Source: an uncultured Eubacterium sp. (GTDB taxonomy: Bacteria > Bacillota > Clostridia > Lachnospirales > Lachnospiraceae). Taken from it: 64,000 bases of DNA. The stretch lies in NCBI GenBank assembly GCA_910586225.1, contig CAJUIL010000020.1, forward strand, positions 3,612-67,611, in the 5' to 3' direction. Each line of letters starts with the position of its first letter. Positions within the stretch are counted from its first letter, which is position 1. The notes beneath the pieces were generated by a model. The model was not told the DNA's origin. It made no database searches and was given only the letters and a program-made list of their open reading frames with translations. This document shows positions 44,553-52,478 of this stretch, one piece after another. The position numbers were made by a program, and so were the translations under genes.

Positions 44553-45920
44553 ATGAAGCAGTTATTTCAGGGCGGCATTCTTGTAAATGGCAGCGGATAC
44601 CGCAAGGCGGATTTATTGATTGAAAACGACAAAATACTGGATGTGGGCACAGGATTGTCCGATCCGGATGCCAGTGTGATTGACGTATCTGGTAAATATT
44701 TGTTTCCAGGATTTATTGACGCGCATACGCATATGGATCTGGAGGTGTCTGCTACCGTGACGGCCGATGGCTTTGACACAGGCACAAAGGCGGAGCTGAG
44801 CGGCGGGACGACGTGTATTGTGGATTTTGCAACGCAGAACAAAGGAGAGAGTCTGGCCGAGGCGTTAAAAAACTGGCACGCGAAGGCTGACGGCAAAGCC
44901 AGCTGTGATTATGCTTTCCATCTGGCGCTTTCGGACTGGAACGAGGAGGTAAGCAAGGAGCTTGCCAAGGTCGTACGGGACGGGATCTGCTCGTTTAAGC
45001 TCTATACGACATACGATGCAATGGTTGTGGATGACAAGACCATTTATGAGATCTTGGCAAGGCTGAAAGAGCTTGGCGGGATTGCGGGGATTCATTGTGA
45101 AAACAAGGGCATTTTGGATGCGCGGCTGGAAACAGTGCTGCATCAAAAGGGCGATCGGCGCAGCGTGGCGGATTATCCGTCCACGCGCCCGGCGCTTGCC
45201 GAGGCCGAGGCCGTAAGCCGCGTGCTAAAGATTGCAGCGTGCGTGGATACGCCGGTTATCATCGTGCATCTGAGTTCAAAAGAAGGCTATGCGGAGGTGG
45301 CGCGTGCCAGGGCAGCAGGGCAGACGGTTTATACGGAAACCTGTCCGCAGTATTTACTGTTGGATGAAGGGAAGTATCTGCTGACGGATGCAGATGCCCG
45401 TAAGTATATGATCGCGCCGCCCCTTCGTACAAAGGCAGATCAGGAGATTTTGTGGAAGGCGCTGGAGGAAGGACAGATGCATACGATCTGTACCGACCAC
45501 TGCAGCTTTACGGTCAGCCAAAAGGAGATGGGAAGGGATGATTTTGCAAAAACGCCGTGCGGAATGCCGGGGGCAGAGGAGCGTCCCGCGCTTATCTATC
45601 ATTACGGCGTGCGCAATGGCAGGATCTCTTTGGAACAGATGTGTGCCTATCTTTCGGAGAATCCGGCAAGGCTGTATCATCTGTATCCGAAAAAAGGCGC
45701 TCTGCTGCCGGGAAGCGATGCGGATTTTGTGATCTGGGATCCAAATGCGGAATGGACGTTATCTGCCGCGAAGCAGCAGTCAGCCGCGGATTATTGCCCA
45801 TATGAGGGCACGCGCCTGACCGGAAGGGCGTGGAGAGTGTACCTGCGCGGAATGCTCGCAGCGGAAAACGGAGAAATCCGTACGGCATACGCAGGCCGTT
45901 ATGTAAGCTCGCTCAAATAG
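44553..45920 (+). CDS. hydA: D-hydantoinase/dihydropyrimidinase
   Basis: Ring-opening amidohydrolase of 455 residues. Metal ligands are H58 and H60 (FIDAHTHMDLEV), the carbamylated lysine K149 (CSFKLYTTYDAM), and later histidines in GIHCENKG and VIIVHLSSKEGY; the catalytic aspartate is near TDHCSFTVSQKEMG. Its length and motifs fit hydantoinases. In this operon it would hydrolyse a hydantoin-like intermediate of purine breakdown. Its 3' end overlaps the convergent regulator gene by 22 bases. Confidence 0.92.
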   Translation: MKQLFQGGILVNGSGYRKADLLIENDKILDVGTGLSDPDASVIDVSGKYLFPGFIDAHTHMDLEVSATVTADGFDTGTKAELSGGTTCIVDFATQNKGESLAEALKNWHAKADGKASCDYAFHLALSDWNEEVSKELAKVVRDGICSFKLYTTYDAMVVDDKTIYEILARLKELGGIAGIHCENKGILDARLETVLHQKGDRRSVADYPSTRPALAEAEAVSRVLKIAACVDTPVIIVHLSSKEGYAEVARARAAGQTVYTETCPQYLLLDEGKYLLTDADARKYMIAPPLRTKADQEILWKALEEGQMHTICTDHCSFTVSQKEMGRDDFAKTPCGMPGAEERPALIYHYGVRNGRISLEQMCAYLSENPARLYHLYPKKGALLPGSDADFVIWDPNAEWTLSAAKQQSAADYCPYEGTRLTGRAWRVYLRGMLAAENGEIRTAYAGRYVSSLK

Positions 45921-46597
45921 CGGTAGATTGTTGCAGAGGAGCAGGAAAACTGGTTTGCTACAAAGGTGATCGCTCCTTTTAACTGGAACATACCTTGTGT
46001 ATGCAGCTTTTCGATGATTTCTTTTTTCTCCTGCTGGTTCAGATGGTCCATCGGGGTCGTGACTGAGACGGTGGCATCGGAAAAGATTTTCTTCATTAAA
46101 GAAGAGATATCCATGGAAAAATTTTCCGTCATTGGCCCTGTGTCTGCAGGAGTGTCTGTCTGCGCGCAAGGTGCGGCTGATGCCTGCACCGCGGGCGGAG
46201 CGGGGCGGAATTGCCGCGGATGGATAATGGAAAGCAGGTTGTTTTGCAGCTCGATATAGCGGCTGTCGTCAAAATTAATGCACAAAAGCCCGACCGGAGC
46301 GCCGTCTGCGTCCTTGATAAACATCGTGGAGGAGCGCAGCAGGTTCCCGCTTTCTGCGATGCCTGTATAATTGCACTGGTAATCATTTGTTTCGTAGGTT
46401 TTATCAATGAGCATTTTTAACGAAGCGTTTGTCAGCGGACTGCCGACGGTGCGTCCGCTGATATGGTTATTCGCGATCGCGACGATCTCATGGTGCTCAG
46501 GGCTCAGGTCATGGAGCACGACCTCATAATCCGGTCCAAGCGTTTTTCCGAGAAACTCGACGATAACGGAGTACTGCTGTAGCATTTCTGGAGTCAT
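45899..46597 (-). CDS. YheO-type PAS/helix-turn-helix regulator
   Basis: A 232-residue transcription factor with an N-terminal PAS-like YheO domain (GPDYEVVLHDLSPEHHEIVA, SSTMFIKDADGAPVGLLCIN) and a C-terminal DauR-like helix-turn-helix (KEIIEKLHTQGMFQLKGAIT, CSSATIYRYLSE). The domain often senses amino-acid or ring metabolites. An ATG at 46606 is possible, but the AAAGG lies immediately before it, better spaced for 46597. The gene faces hydA and is divergent from ridA, so it is the best local candidate to control the purine operons. Confidence 0.88.
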   Translation of the reverse strand: MTPEMLQQYSVIVEFLGKTLGPDYEVVLHDLSPEHHEIVAIANNHISGRTVGSPLTNASLKMLIDKTYETNDYQCNYTGIAESGNLLRSSTMFIKDADGAPVGLLCINFDDSRYIELQNNLLSIIHPRQFRPAPPAVQASAAPCAQTDTPADTGPMTENFSMDISSLMKKIFSDATVSVTTPMDHLNQQEKKEIIEKLHTQGMFQLKGAITFVANQFSCSSATIYRYLSELT

Positions 46598-46641
46598 GGT
46601 TCTCATCCTTTCAGTCTGAATCGGTAATATTATTTTTTTAT

Positions 46642-46670
46642 ATTATTGCACGCATATTTAAAAAATTCAA
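46642..46670 (-). promoter_or_regulatory. promoter of the YheO-type regulator
   Basis: Read leftward: -35 TTGAAT (46670-46665), 17-base spacer, -10 AATAAT (46647-46642), in a very AT-rich gap that also serves ridA. Confidence 0.4.
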
Positions 46671-46702
46671 TAGTCAAAACTTATTTTAGGAGGTATACTA
46701 GT

Positions 46703-47086
46703 ATGAAAACAGTATTAAATACAGAACACGCACCAAAAGCCATCGGGCCATACGCACAGGGGATCGATACCGGGAGCCTGCTGTTCCTTTCCGGACAGCT
46801 GCCGATCGTACCGTCTGAGGGAAAGATTGTTGCGGCGGATATCGAAGGGCAGACAAAGCAGTCTTTGGAAAATGTCAGAGCAATCTTGGCAGCCGGAGGA
46901 TGCAGCATGGAAGATGTCGTTAAGACGACGGTTTATTTAAGCGACATTGCGGACTTTGCAAAGATGAACAGCGTTTACGAGCAATTTTTCACAGAAGGAA
47001 GTTATCCGGCCCGTTCCGCGTTTCAGGTGGCGGCGCTTCCGCAGAATGCACTTGTAGAGATCGAGGTAATTGCGTTAAAGCGCTAA
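46703..47086 (+). CDS. ridA: RidA family enamine/imine deaminase
   Basis: A 127-residue trimeric enzyme that hydrolyses 2-aminoacrylate and related enamines before they damage PLP enzymes. Signatures are APKAIGPYAQGI, FLSGQLPI and ARSAFQVAALPQNALVEIEV, with the conserved arginine in PARSAF. The frame opens at 46646, but TAGGAGGT sets the ATG at 46703. Since ygeX generates 2-aminoacrylate, its presence in the locus is chemically sensible. Confidence 0.93.
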   Translation: MKTVLNTEHAPKAIGPYAQGIDTGSLLFLSGQLPIVPSEGKIVAADIEGQTKQSLENVRAILAAGGCSMEDVVKTTVYLSDIADFAKMNSVYEQFFTEGSYPARSAFQVAALPQNALVEIEVIALKR

Positions 47087-47151
47087 GGAGCTGTTATCTA
47101 TCCGGCGTATTGCCCTGACGGGACTGCCGGCGGAAAGGAAGCATAGAGAGC

Positions 47152-48186
47152 ATGAAGCTGATAAAAACTGAAGATGCCGTTGGGCACGTACTCTGTCATG
47201 ATATTACGCAGATCATCCGGGGTGTGACAAAGGATGCCGTATTCCGCAAAGGACATATCGTCCGTGAAGAGGACATTCCAGTCCTTTTGCGTATCGGCAA
47301 GGAGCATTTGTATATCTGGGAAAACGACGAGCGTATGCTGCATGAAAATGAGGCGGCAAAGGTGCTGTATGATATTTGCAAAAATAAGCATATGCGTCCG
47401 TCCGAGATTAAGGAAGGAAAAATAGAGCTGATCGCGGAATGTGACGGGCTGTTTGTGGTGGATCCGAAAAAGCTGTATCAGATTAATGCGCTTGGTGAGA
47501 TGATGATCGCCTGCCGTCATGGAAATTTCCCGGTACGTGCGGGAGACAAGCTGGCAGGTATGCGTGTTATTCCACTGGTCATTGAAAAAGAAAAAATGCA
47601 GCGTGCAAGACAAGCCGCCGGGCAGTCTCCGATATTTGCGTTAAAGCCGTTTCTAAAAAAGACAGCCGGGATCGTAACGACCGGGAGCGAGGTGTTTAAC
47701 GGCAGGATAGAGGATACGTTTACGCCTGTCATCCAAGAAAAGCTGACGGAATATAACGTCTCCGTGATCGGACATGAGATCAGCGACGATGATCCGAAGC
47801 GTACAGCAGACGCCATTTTGAAATTGGCTGACCAGGGTGCGGAGATGATCATCTGTACCGGAGGGATGAGCGTTGATCCGGATGACCAGACGCCTGCCGC
47901 GATCCGAAGCGCGGCAGGTTCCGTCGTTACTTACGGCGCTCCGGTGCTTCCTGGCGCGATGTTTTTGCTTGCCTATATGGAAAAAGCAAAAATTCCGGTG
48001 CTGGGTCTGCCAGGCTGTGTCATGTACGCGAAGCGGACGATCTTTGATCTGGTGCTTCCGCGCATTCTGGCAGGAGAAACGCTGACAGCGGACGACTTTG
48101 CCCGGATGGGAGAAGGCGGGCTGTGTCTGTCGTGCCCGGTCTGCACGTTTCCGAGCTGTGGCTTTGGAAAATGCGGATCAGTCTGA
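47152..48186 (+). CDS. molybdopterin-binding MoeA/MogA-like protein
   Basis: A 344-residue protein whose C-terminal half is a MoCF-type molybdopterin-binding domain (AGIVTTGSEVFNGRIEDTFT, IICTGGMSVDPDDQTPAAIR, PVLPGAMFLLAY, PVLGLPGCVMYAKRTIFDL). The N-terminal half is unlike MoeA domains I and II in detail. A cysteine-rich tail ends it: five cysteines in CLSCPVCTFPSCGFGKC, perhaps a metal site. This type occurs next to molybdenum hydroxylase genes in clostridia. It starts the molybdenum block, 65 bases after ridA. Confidence 0.8.
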   Translation: MKLIKTEDAVGHVLCHDITQIIRGVTKDAVFRKGHIVREEDIPVLLRIGKEHLYIWENDERMLHENEAAKVLYDICKNKHMRPSEIKEGKIELIAECDGLFVVDPKKLYQINALGEMMIACRHGNFPVRAGDKLAGMRVIPLVIEKEKMQRARQAAGQSPIFALKPFLKKTAGIVTTGSEVFNGRIEDTFTPVIQEKLTEYNVSVIGHEISDDDPKRTADAILKLADQGAEMIICTGGMSVDPDDQTPAAIRSAAGSVVTYGAPVLPGAMFLLAYMEKAKIPVLGLPGCVMYAKRTIFDLVLPRILAGETLTADDFARMGEGGLCLSCPVCTFPSCGFGKCGSV

Positions 48187-48220
48187 TGCGGGGGAAACCA
48201 AAGCGGAAAGGTGGTTTGGA

Positions 48221-49345
48221 ATGCTGGAGTTTTATGAGAAGGCGGCTGGATTAAAAGAGGGCGGGCCATATATGGCTGTTACCGTGCTGGACGGAGAGCT
48301 TTGCGGCGCGAAGCTTATTCTTGCGCAGCAAAAGGTTTTGTGGGATTCGTTTTTGTACAATAATAATAAGCAGGAAAGGCAGAAGCGGGAAAAGCAGGAG
48401 CAGGCATTCCGGCTGCGGCGTGAGTTCATGCAGGAGCAGGCATCTCAGCTGCGGCGTGAGCTTATGGCTGCAGCCGCGGCTTTGCCTGCTTGCGGTGTTT
48501 TTGCCTGCAGCCTTGGCAGCGTCTTTTGCGATACGATGAGCAGGGAAAAAAAGCTGGTGATCTGCGGGGCCGGCCATGTGTCCATTCCGCTTATCCATAT
48601 GGGGCGGATGCTTGGCTATCAAGTAATTGTGCTGGATGACCGTCCCAAATTTGCGGACGATGCCAGACGCGCCAAGGCAGCCCAAGTCATTTGCGAGCCG
48701 TTTGCCGAAGGGCTGTCAAAGGTCAGCGGAGACTCGGACACGTATTTTGTCATCGTGACAAGAGGGCACCGCTATGATCAGACTTGTCTGGAGAGCATTG
48801 TAAAAAAGGAGCACGCGTATATCGGGATGATCGGGAGCAAGCGTCGTACGGCATTCGTAAAGGAAGCGCTTTTAAAAAACGGCGCGGACCAGACGGTGAT
48901 GCAGAGCGTTCATGCGCCGATCGGGCTAGATATCGGCGCGCAGACGCCGGAGGAGATTGCGGTTGCTATTATGGCGCAGATCATTGCGGTGAAAAACAAG
49001 AAGCCATGCGGCGGTTATCCGTCCGAATTGCTGGAAGCTATTTTAGATCAGGAAAACAGGACGCAGACAAACGCGCTTGCTACTATTATCCGGCGCAACG
49101 GTTCCGCGCCGCGGGAAGCTGGGACGAAGATGCTGATACGGCCTGATGGAAGCTGTGTCGGTACGATCGGCGGCGGCTGCGCGGAAGCTGATATTCAGAA
49201 AAAAGCGCTGCGGCTGCTGCGGGAAGGCCAAACGCGTCCGCAGCTATTTCCTGTGGATATGACAGGGACGGATGCGCAGGAGGACGGGATGGTATGCGGC
49301 GGCTCAGTCGATGTGCTGATCGAGTTCATTCGTAAAGGTGACTGA
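48221..49345 (+). CDS. XdhC/CoxI family molybdenum hydroxylase accessory protein
   Basis: Accessory factor that inserts or sulfurates the molybdenum cofactor of xanthine dehydrogenase-type enzymes. The Rossmann part is KLVICGAGHVSIPLIHMGRM with IGMIGSKRRTAFVKEALL, and the CoxI part follows it: ATIIRRNGSAPREAGTKMLI, GTIGGGCAEADI, DGMVCGGSVDVLIEF. The start at 48221 is preceded by AAAGGTGG. The N-terminal region contains a charged insert made of a perfect-length 36-bp tandem duplication (48395-48466). No hydroxylase subunit gene is in this window. Confidence 0.85.
   Translation: MLEFYEKAAGLKEGGPYMAVTVLDGELCGAKLILAQQKVLWDSFLYNNNKQERQKREKQEQAFRLRREFMQEQASQLRRELMAAAAALPACGVFACSLGSVFCDTMSREKKLVICGAGHVSIPLIHMGRMLGYQVIVLDDRPKFADDARRAKAAQVICEPFAEGLSKVSGDSDTYFVIVTRGHRYDQTCLESIVKKEHAYIGMIGSKRRTAFVKEALLKNGADQTVMQSVHAPIGLDIGAQTPEEIAVAIMAQIIAVKNKKPCGGYPSELLEAILDQENRTQTNALATIIRRNGSAPREAGTKMLIRPDGSCVGTIGGGCAEADIQKKALRLLREGQTRPQLFPVDMTGTDAQEDGMVCGGSVDVLIEFIRKGD
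48395..48466 (+). repeat. 36-bp tandem duplication inside the XdhC-type gene
   Basis: Two in-frame units encode QEQAFRLRREFM and QEQASQLRRELM. They lie in a charged, probably helical segment that precedes the Rossmann domain. The near-identity at DNA level points to a recent duplication. Confidence 0.85.
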
Positions 49346-49404
49346 TGACTGTACGCTTTTTAGTGTGGACAAGCGGTTATAGCTGCGCTGCACCGGGAGG
49401 AGAT

Positions 49405-50421
49405 ATGGAGGATAGATACGGACGAACCATTGATTATATGCGGGTATCGGTTACTGATCGATGCAATTTGAACTGCCGCTATTGTATGCCGGATACGATT
49501 TTGCAAGCCCCGGACAGCCGGCTGCTGACCGATGAAGAGCTTGTGCGCATCTGCCGTGTGGCAGCGCAGGATGGGATCACCCGTTTTAAGATCACAGGAG
49601 GGGAGCCGTTAGTGCGTGCAGGCTGTGCAAAACTGGTCGGAACACTGAAAAAAATACCGGGCGTGCGCCAGGTCACACTGACGACAAACGGTGTGCTGCT
49701 GCTGCAGCAGTTGGAGCAGCTTTTAGAAAACGGATTGGATGCGGTTAATGTCAGTTTGGATACGCTTTGTCCGCAGCGTTATGAGTTTTTGACGGGAAAT
49801 AACGAGCTGGCGCGCGTGCTGGAAGGCATCTACCAGGCAGTTGACGCAGGCTTGCCTGTCAAGCTGAACAGTGTGCTTATCAAAGGGCTGAACGACGATG
49901 AATGGCAGAGCTTGACGGAACTGACAAAAACGCTTCCAGTGGACGTGCGTTTTATCGAAATGATGCCAATCGGTGCAGGCGCAGCTTATGAGCCTGGCGC
50001 TTATAACGATGGGCTGCTGCAAAAGCTCCGGGCGTGTTATCCGGGCATTTGCAGCGATCCTCGTATTCATGGAAACGGCCCTGCTGTCTATTACCAGATA
50101 CCAGGCGCGCTGGGCAGTATCGGCTTTATCAGTGCTATGCATGGAAAATTCTGCGATAACTGCAACCGTCTGCGGCTGACTGCGCGCGGGGCGTTAAAGC
50201 CGTGTCTTTGCTATGGAGACAGTGTGGATCTCATGCCGATCCTGCGCGGAAGCAAGGGACGTATGGCCGAGCCGCCGGATTTGCGCGGACAGGAAATGAC
50301 GATAGAGAAAAAGCTTCAGGCGGCTTTTCAGCAGGCGGTTGTAAAAAAGCCTGCGATGCATTGCTTTGAAAAAGCCGCAGAAGTAACAGAAACCGGAAGT
50401 ATGTTTCAGATTGGAGGATAG
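49405..50421 (+). CDS. moaA: GTP 3',8-cyclase MoaA
   Basis: Radical SAM enzyme for the first step of molybdopterin synthesis. The N-terminal cluster is C20, C24, C27 in VTDRCNLNCRYCMPD; the GTP-side cluster cysteines are in KFCDNCNRLRLT and the following KPCLCYGD; the GGEP motif is ITGGEPLVRAG. It has 338 residues. The frame opens at 49345, but GGGAGGAG before 49405 gives the start. It overlaps no gene but follows the XdhC-type gene closely and ends within the start region of the next one. Confidence 0.93.
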   Translation: MEDRYGRTIDYMRVSVTDRCNLNCRYCMPDTILQAPDSRLLTDEELVRICRVAAQDGITRFKITGGEPLVRAGCAKLVGTLKKIPGVRQVTLTTNGVLLLQQLEQLLENGLDAVNVSLDTLCPQRYEFLTGNNELARVLEGIYQAVDAGLPVKLNSVLIKGLNDDEWQSLTELTKTLPVDVRFIEMMPIGAGAAYEPGAYNDGLLQKLRACYPGICSDPRIHGNGPAVYYQIPGALGSIGFISAMHGKFCDNCNRLRLTARGALKPCLCYGDSVDLMPILRGSKGRMAEPPDLRGQEMTIEKKLQAAFQQAVVKKPAMHCFEKAAEVTETGSMFQIGG

Positions 50422-50422
50422 T

Positions 50423-51379
50423 GTGGGAAGGATAGCAGCGATATGTATCAGCAGCCAGCGCGGCACACAAAAGCAGGAGGTCAGCGAGGCAGTCTTAAAG
50501 CCAGACTGGGGCATTGTAGGAGACGCCCACGCGGGAAGCTGGCACCGGCAGGTGAGTCTGCTTGCGCTTGAAAAAATAGAAGCGTTTCGAGCAAAAGGCG
50601 CAGATATTTCTTTTGGGGCATTCGGGGAAAATCTGATCATGGAAGGCTTTGATCTGCGCAATGTCCCGGTCGGGACAGTCATTCGTGCTGGGGAATCGCT
50701 GCTGGAGCTGACCCAGATCGGAAAGGAATGTCACAGCCATTGTGAAATCTTTCGGGCGATGGGCGAGTGCATCATGCCGCGGGAGGGTGTGTTTGCAAAG
50801 GTAGTAAAAGGCGGGACCATACGTCCCGGAGACGAGGCGGAGCTGATCCCGCTGGATAAAGACCGCCCATTTACAGCAGCGGTGATCACGTTAAGCGACC
50901 AGGGAGCCGCAGGAAAGCGCGAGGATCTGAGCGGCCCATGGATACGGGAGTTTTTGACCGAAAACGGCTACGAGGTGATCGAAACGCTGCTGCTTGCCGA
51001 CGAGCAGCCTGCACTGGAGCGCCATCTTTGCCGTCTGAGCGATCAGCGTCAGGTAAATGTGATATTTACGACGGGAGGGACTGGCTTTTCAAAAAGGGAT
51101 ATTACACCGGAAGCAACGCTGGCGGTATGTGACCGGATGGCAGACGGAGTAGCGCAGGCGATACGGCAGTATTCGCTTACGATCACTGGGAGAGCGATGC
51201 TGAGCCGGGGAGTATCTGGGATACGGAAGGGGACTTTGATTGTTAATCTGCCGGGGAGTTTGAAGGCGGTGAGGGAAAGTTTGGAGTATGTGCTGCCTTA
51301 TTTGGGGCATGGGTTGGGGGTGTTGAGAGGGACTGATGGAGAATGTGGCGGGGGTGGTGGCTGCTCGGACGCTGGATGA
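50423..51379 (+). CDS. MOSC-MogA fusion protein
   Basis: A two-domain protein of about 318 residues. Residues 1-145 are a MOSC domain (GIVGDAHAGSWHRQVSLLAL, FGENLIMEGF, GKECHSHCEIF, REGVFAKVVKGG), typical of cofactor sulfur carriers. Residues 150-310 are MogA-like (TAAVITLSDQGAAGKREDLS, VNVIFTTGGTGFSKRDITPE, VNLPGSLKAVRESLEYVL), which adenylates molybdopterin. It begins with GTG 50423, 5 bases after GGAGG, inside an in-frame extension to TTG 50411. The 3' end is extremely G-rich and C-poor and runs into one arm of a large inverted repeat. Confidence 0.88.
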   Translation: MGRIAAICISSQRGTQKQEVSEAVLKPDWGIVGDAHAGSWHRQVSLLALEKIEAFRAKGADISFGAFGENLIMEGFDLRNVPVGTVIRAGESLLELTQIGKECHSHCEIFRAMGECIMPREGVFAKVVKGGTIRPGDEAELIPLDKDRPFTAAVITLSDQGAAGKREDLSGPWIREFLTENGYEVIETLLLADEQPALERHLCRLSDQRQVNVIFTTGGTGFSKRDITPEATLAVCDRMADGVAQAIRQYSLTITGRAMLSRGVSGIRKGTLIVNLPGSLKAVRESLEYVLPYLGHGLGVLRGTDGECGGGGGCSDAG

Positions 51380-51505
51380 GGGAAGCGGCCCTGTCTCAGT
51401 ATTCCGGGTTGCAGAATACTTAGGGCTTCTTACATTCTGGAAATCGGAACTATAAGACCAGGCAGCGCGCCTCATCCGGCGTCCGAGCAGCCATCCCCCC
51501 CCCTC
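51345..51505. repeat. large inverted repeat with internal hairpin
   Basis: Left arm GGCTGCTCGGACGCTGGATG plus AGG (51359-51381) and right arm 51470-51492 are complementary over 23 bases with one mismatch, and the pairing extends imperfectly outward into G-rich and C-rich flanks. The 88-base loop contains a perfect 7-base hairpin (AGTATTC 51398-51404 with GAATACT 51414-51420), itself bracketed by GAAGC..CCCT and AGGGCTTC. The MogA stop codon is inside the left arm. It could be a terminator-like RNA, a small mobile palindrome, or an antitermination element. Confidence 0.7.
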
Positions 51506-51569
51506 TTGCCACTCCCACATTTACAACTAAAAATCACCCTTATTAATAGAAAGTATAAGAGCAACCAAC

Positions 51570-52448
51570 ATGAAAAACCAAAAAACCATAACCCAAAAAT
51601 TTTTCCAACTAGCCATCCTATTAGCCCTCCTACCACCCCTCCTCTCCCTCACAGCCTGTGCAGGCAGCCCCCAAACACAACCACAGCCAAACCCAAAAAC
51701 CACCAACATCCACGTTTTTATCGCGGCAAGCCTGCAAAATACTATGAACCAACTAGCCGAAATCTACCGCATTGACCACCCAGATATCACGATCACTTAT
51801 CAGGCAGACAGCTCTGGTACACTGATGACGCAGATACGGGAAGGCTTTTCCTGTGACATTTTTTTCTCAGCGGCGCAAAAGCAAATGAACCAGCTGGAAG
51901 CGGACGGTCTGTTGGTGGAAGGTACGCGGGCGGATGTTGTGCAGAATCAGCTGGTGGTTATTACGGGAAAGGGAAGCGGTACAAAGGTAACCGGGCTTTC
52001 CGATCTTGGAAAAGCTACAAGCCTTGCTATAGCAGGCGGCAGCGTTCCGGTGGGCAGTTATACAAGACAGGCGCTTGCCAGCCTTGGCATTTTAGAAAAG
52101 ACAAAGGATCCGTCCGAAGTCACGACAAGACAGCTTTCGGATGCTCTGGGTGGTGTTCAGATCAGCGAGCAGGATAATGTCAGCAAGGTGCTGCTGGCAG
52201 TTGCGGAAGGTTCTTGTGAGGTTGGGACTGTTTATCGTACGGATATTTACGGCTATGAGGATCAGGTAGAGCTTTTGGAAACGGTCAGTTATGACCTGAC
52301 TGGAACGGTTGCTTATCCTGCGGCAAGGGTTGTAAACGAAGAGGCGGATGAGATACAGGCGCAGGCGGCGGAAGAATTTCTTACTTTCCTTTTGTCAGAA
52401 AAAGCCCAAAAGGTGTTTGCGCAGTATGGCTATAGCCCGCAGGGGTAA
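51570..52448 (+). CDS. modA: molybdate ABC transporter substrate-binding lipoprotein
   Basis: A 292-residue extracytoplasmic binding protein. A lipoprotein signal peptide ends in LSLTAC with the lipid-attached Cys30. The mature part has IHVFIAASLQNTMNQLAEIY, ITYQADSSGTLMTQIREGFS, CDIFFSAAQKQMNQLEADGL and the C-terminal FLLSEKAQKVFAQYGY, all typical of ModA. It precedes modB and modC. The first ~150 bases of the gene are strikingly poor in G compared with the rest. Confidence 0.92.
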   Translation: MKNQKTITQKFFQLAILLALLPPLLSLTACAGSPQTQPQPNPKTTNIHVFIAASLQNTMNQLAEIYRIDHPDITITYQADSSGTLMTQIREGFSCDIFFSAAQKQMNQLEADGLLVEGTRADVVQNQLVVITGKGSGTKVTGLSDLGKATSLAIAGGSVPVGSYTRQALASLGILEKTKDPSEVTTRQLSDALGGVQISEQDNVSKVLLAVAEGSCEVGTVYRTDIYGYEDQVELLETVSYDLTGTVAYPAARVVNEEADEIQAQAAEEFLTFLLSEKAQKVFAQYGYSPQG

Positions 52449-52478
52449 AATCGGAACGTGTGGAAGGGGGCTGACGGG

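Noticed and set aside
51382..51569. Moco riboswitch upstream of modABC
   Set aside because: The position fits, but I could not find the expected conserved core and multi-branched fold; the dominant structure is a long simple palindrome.
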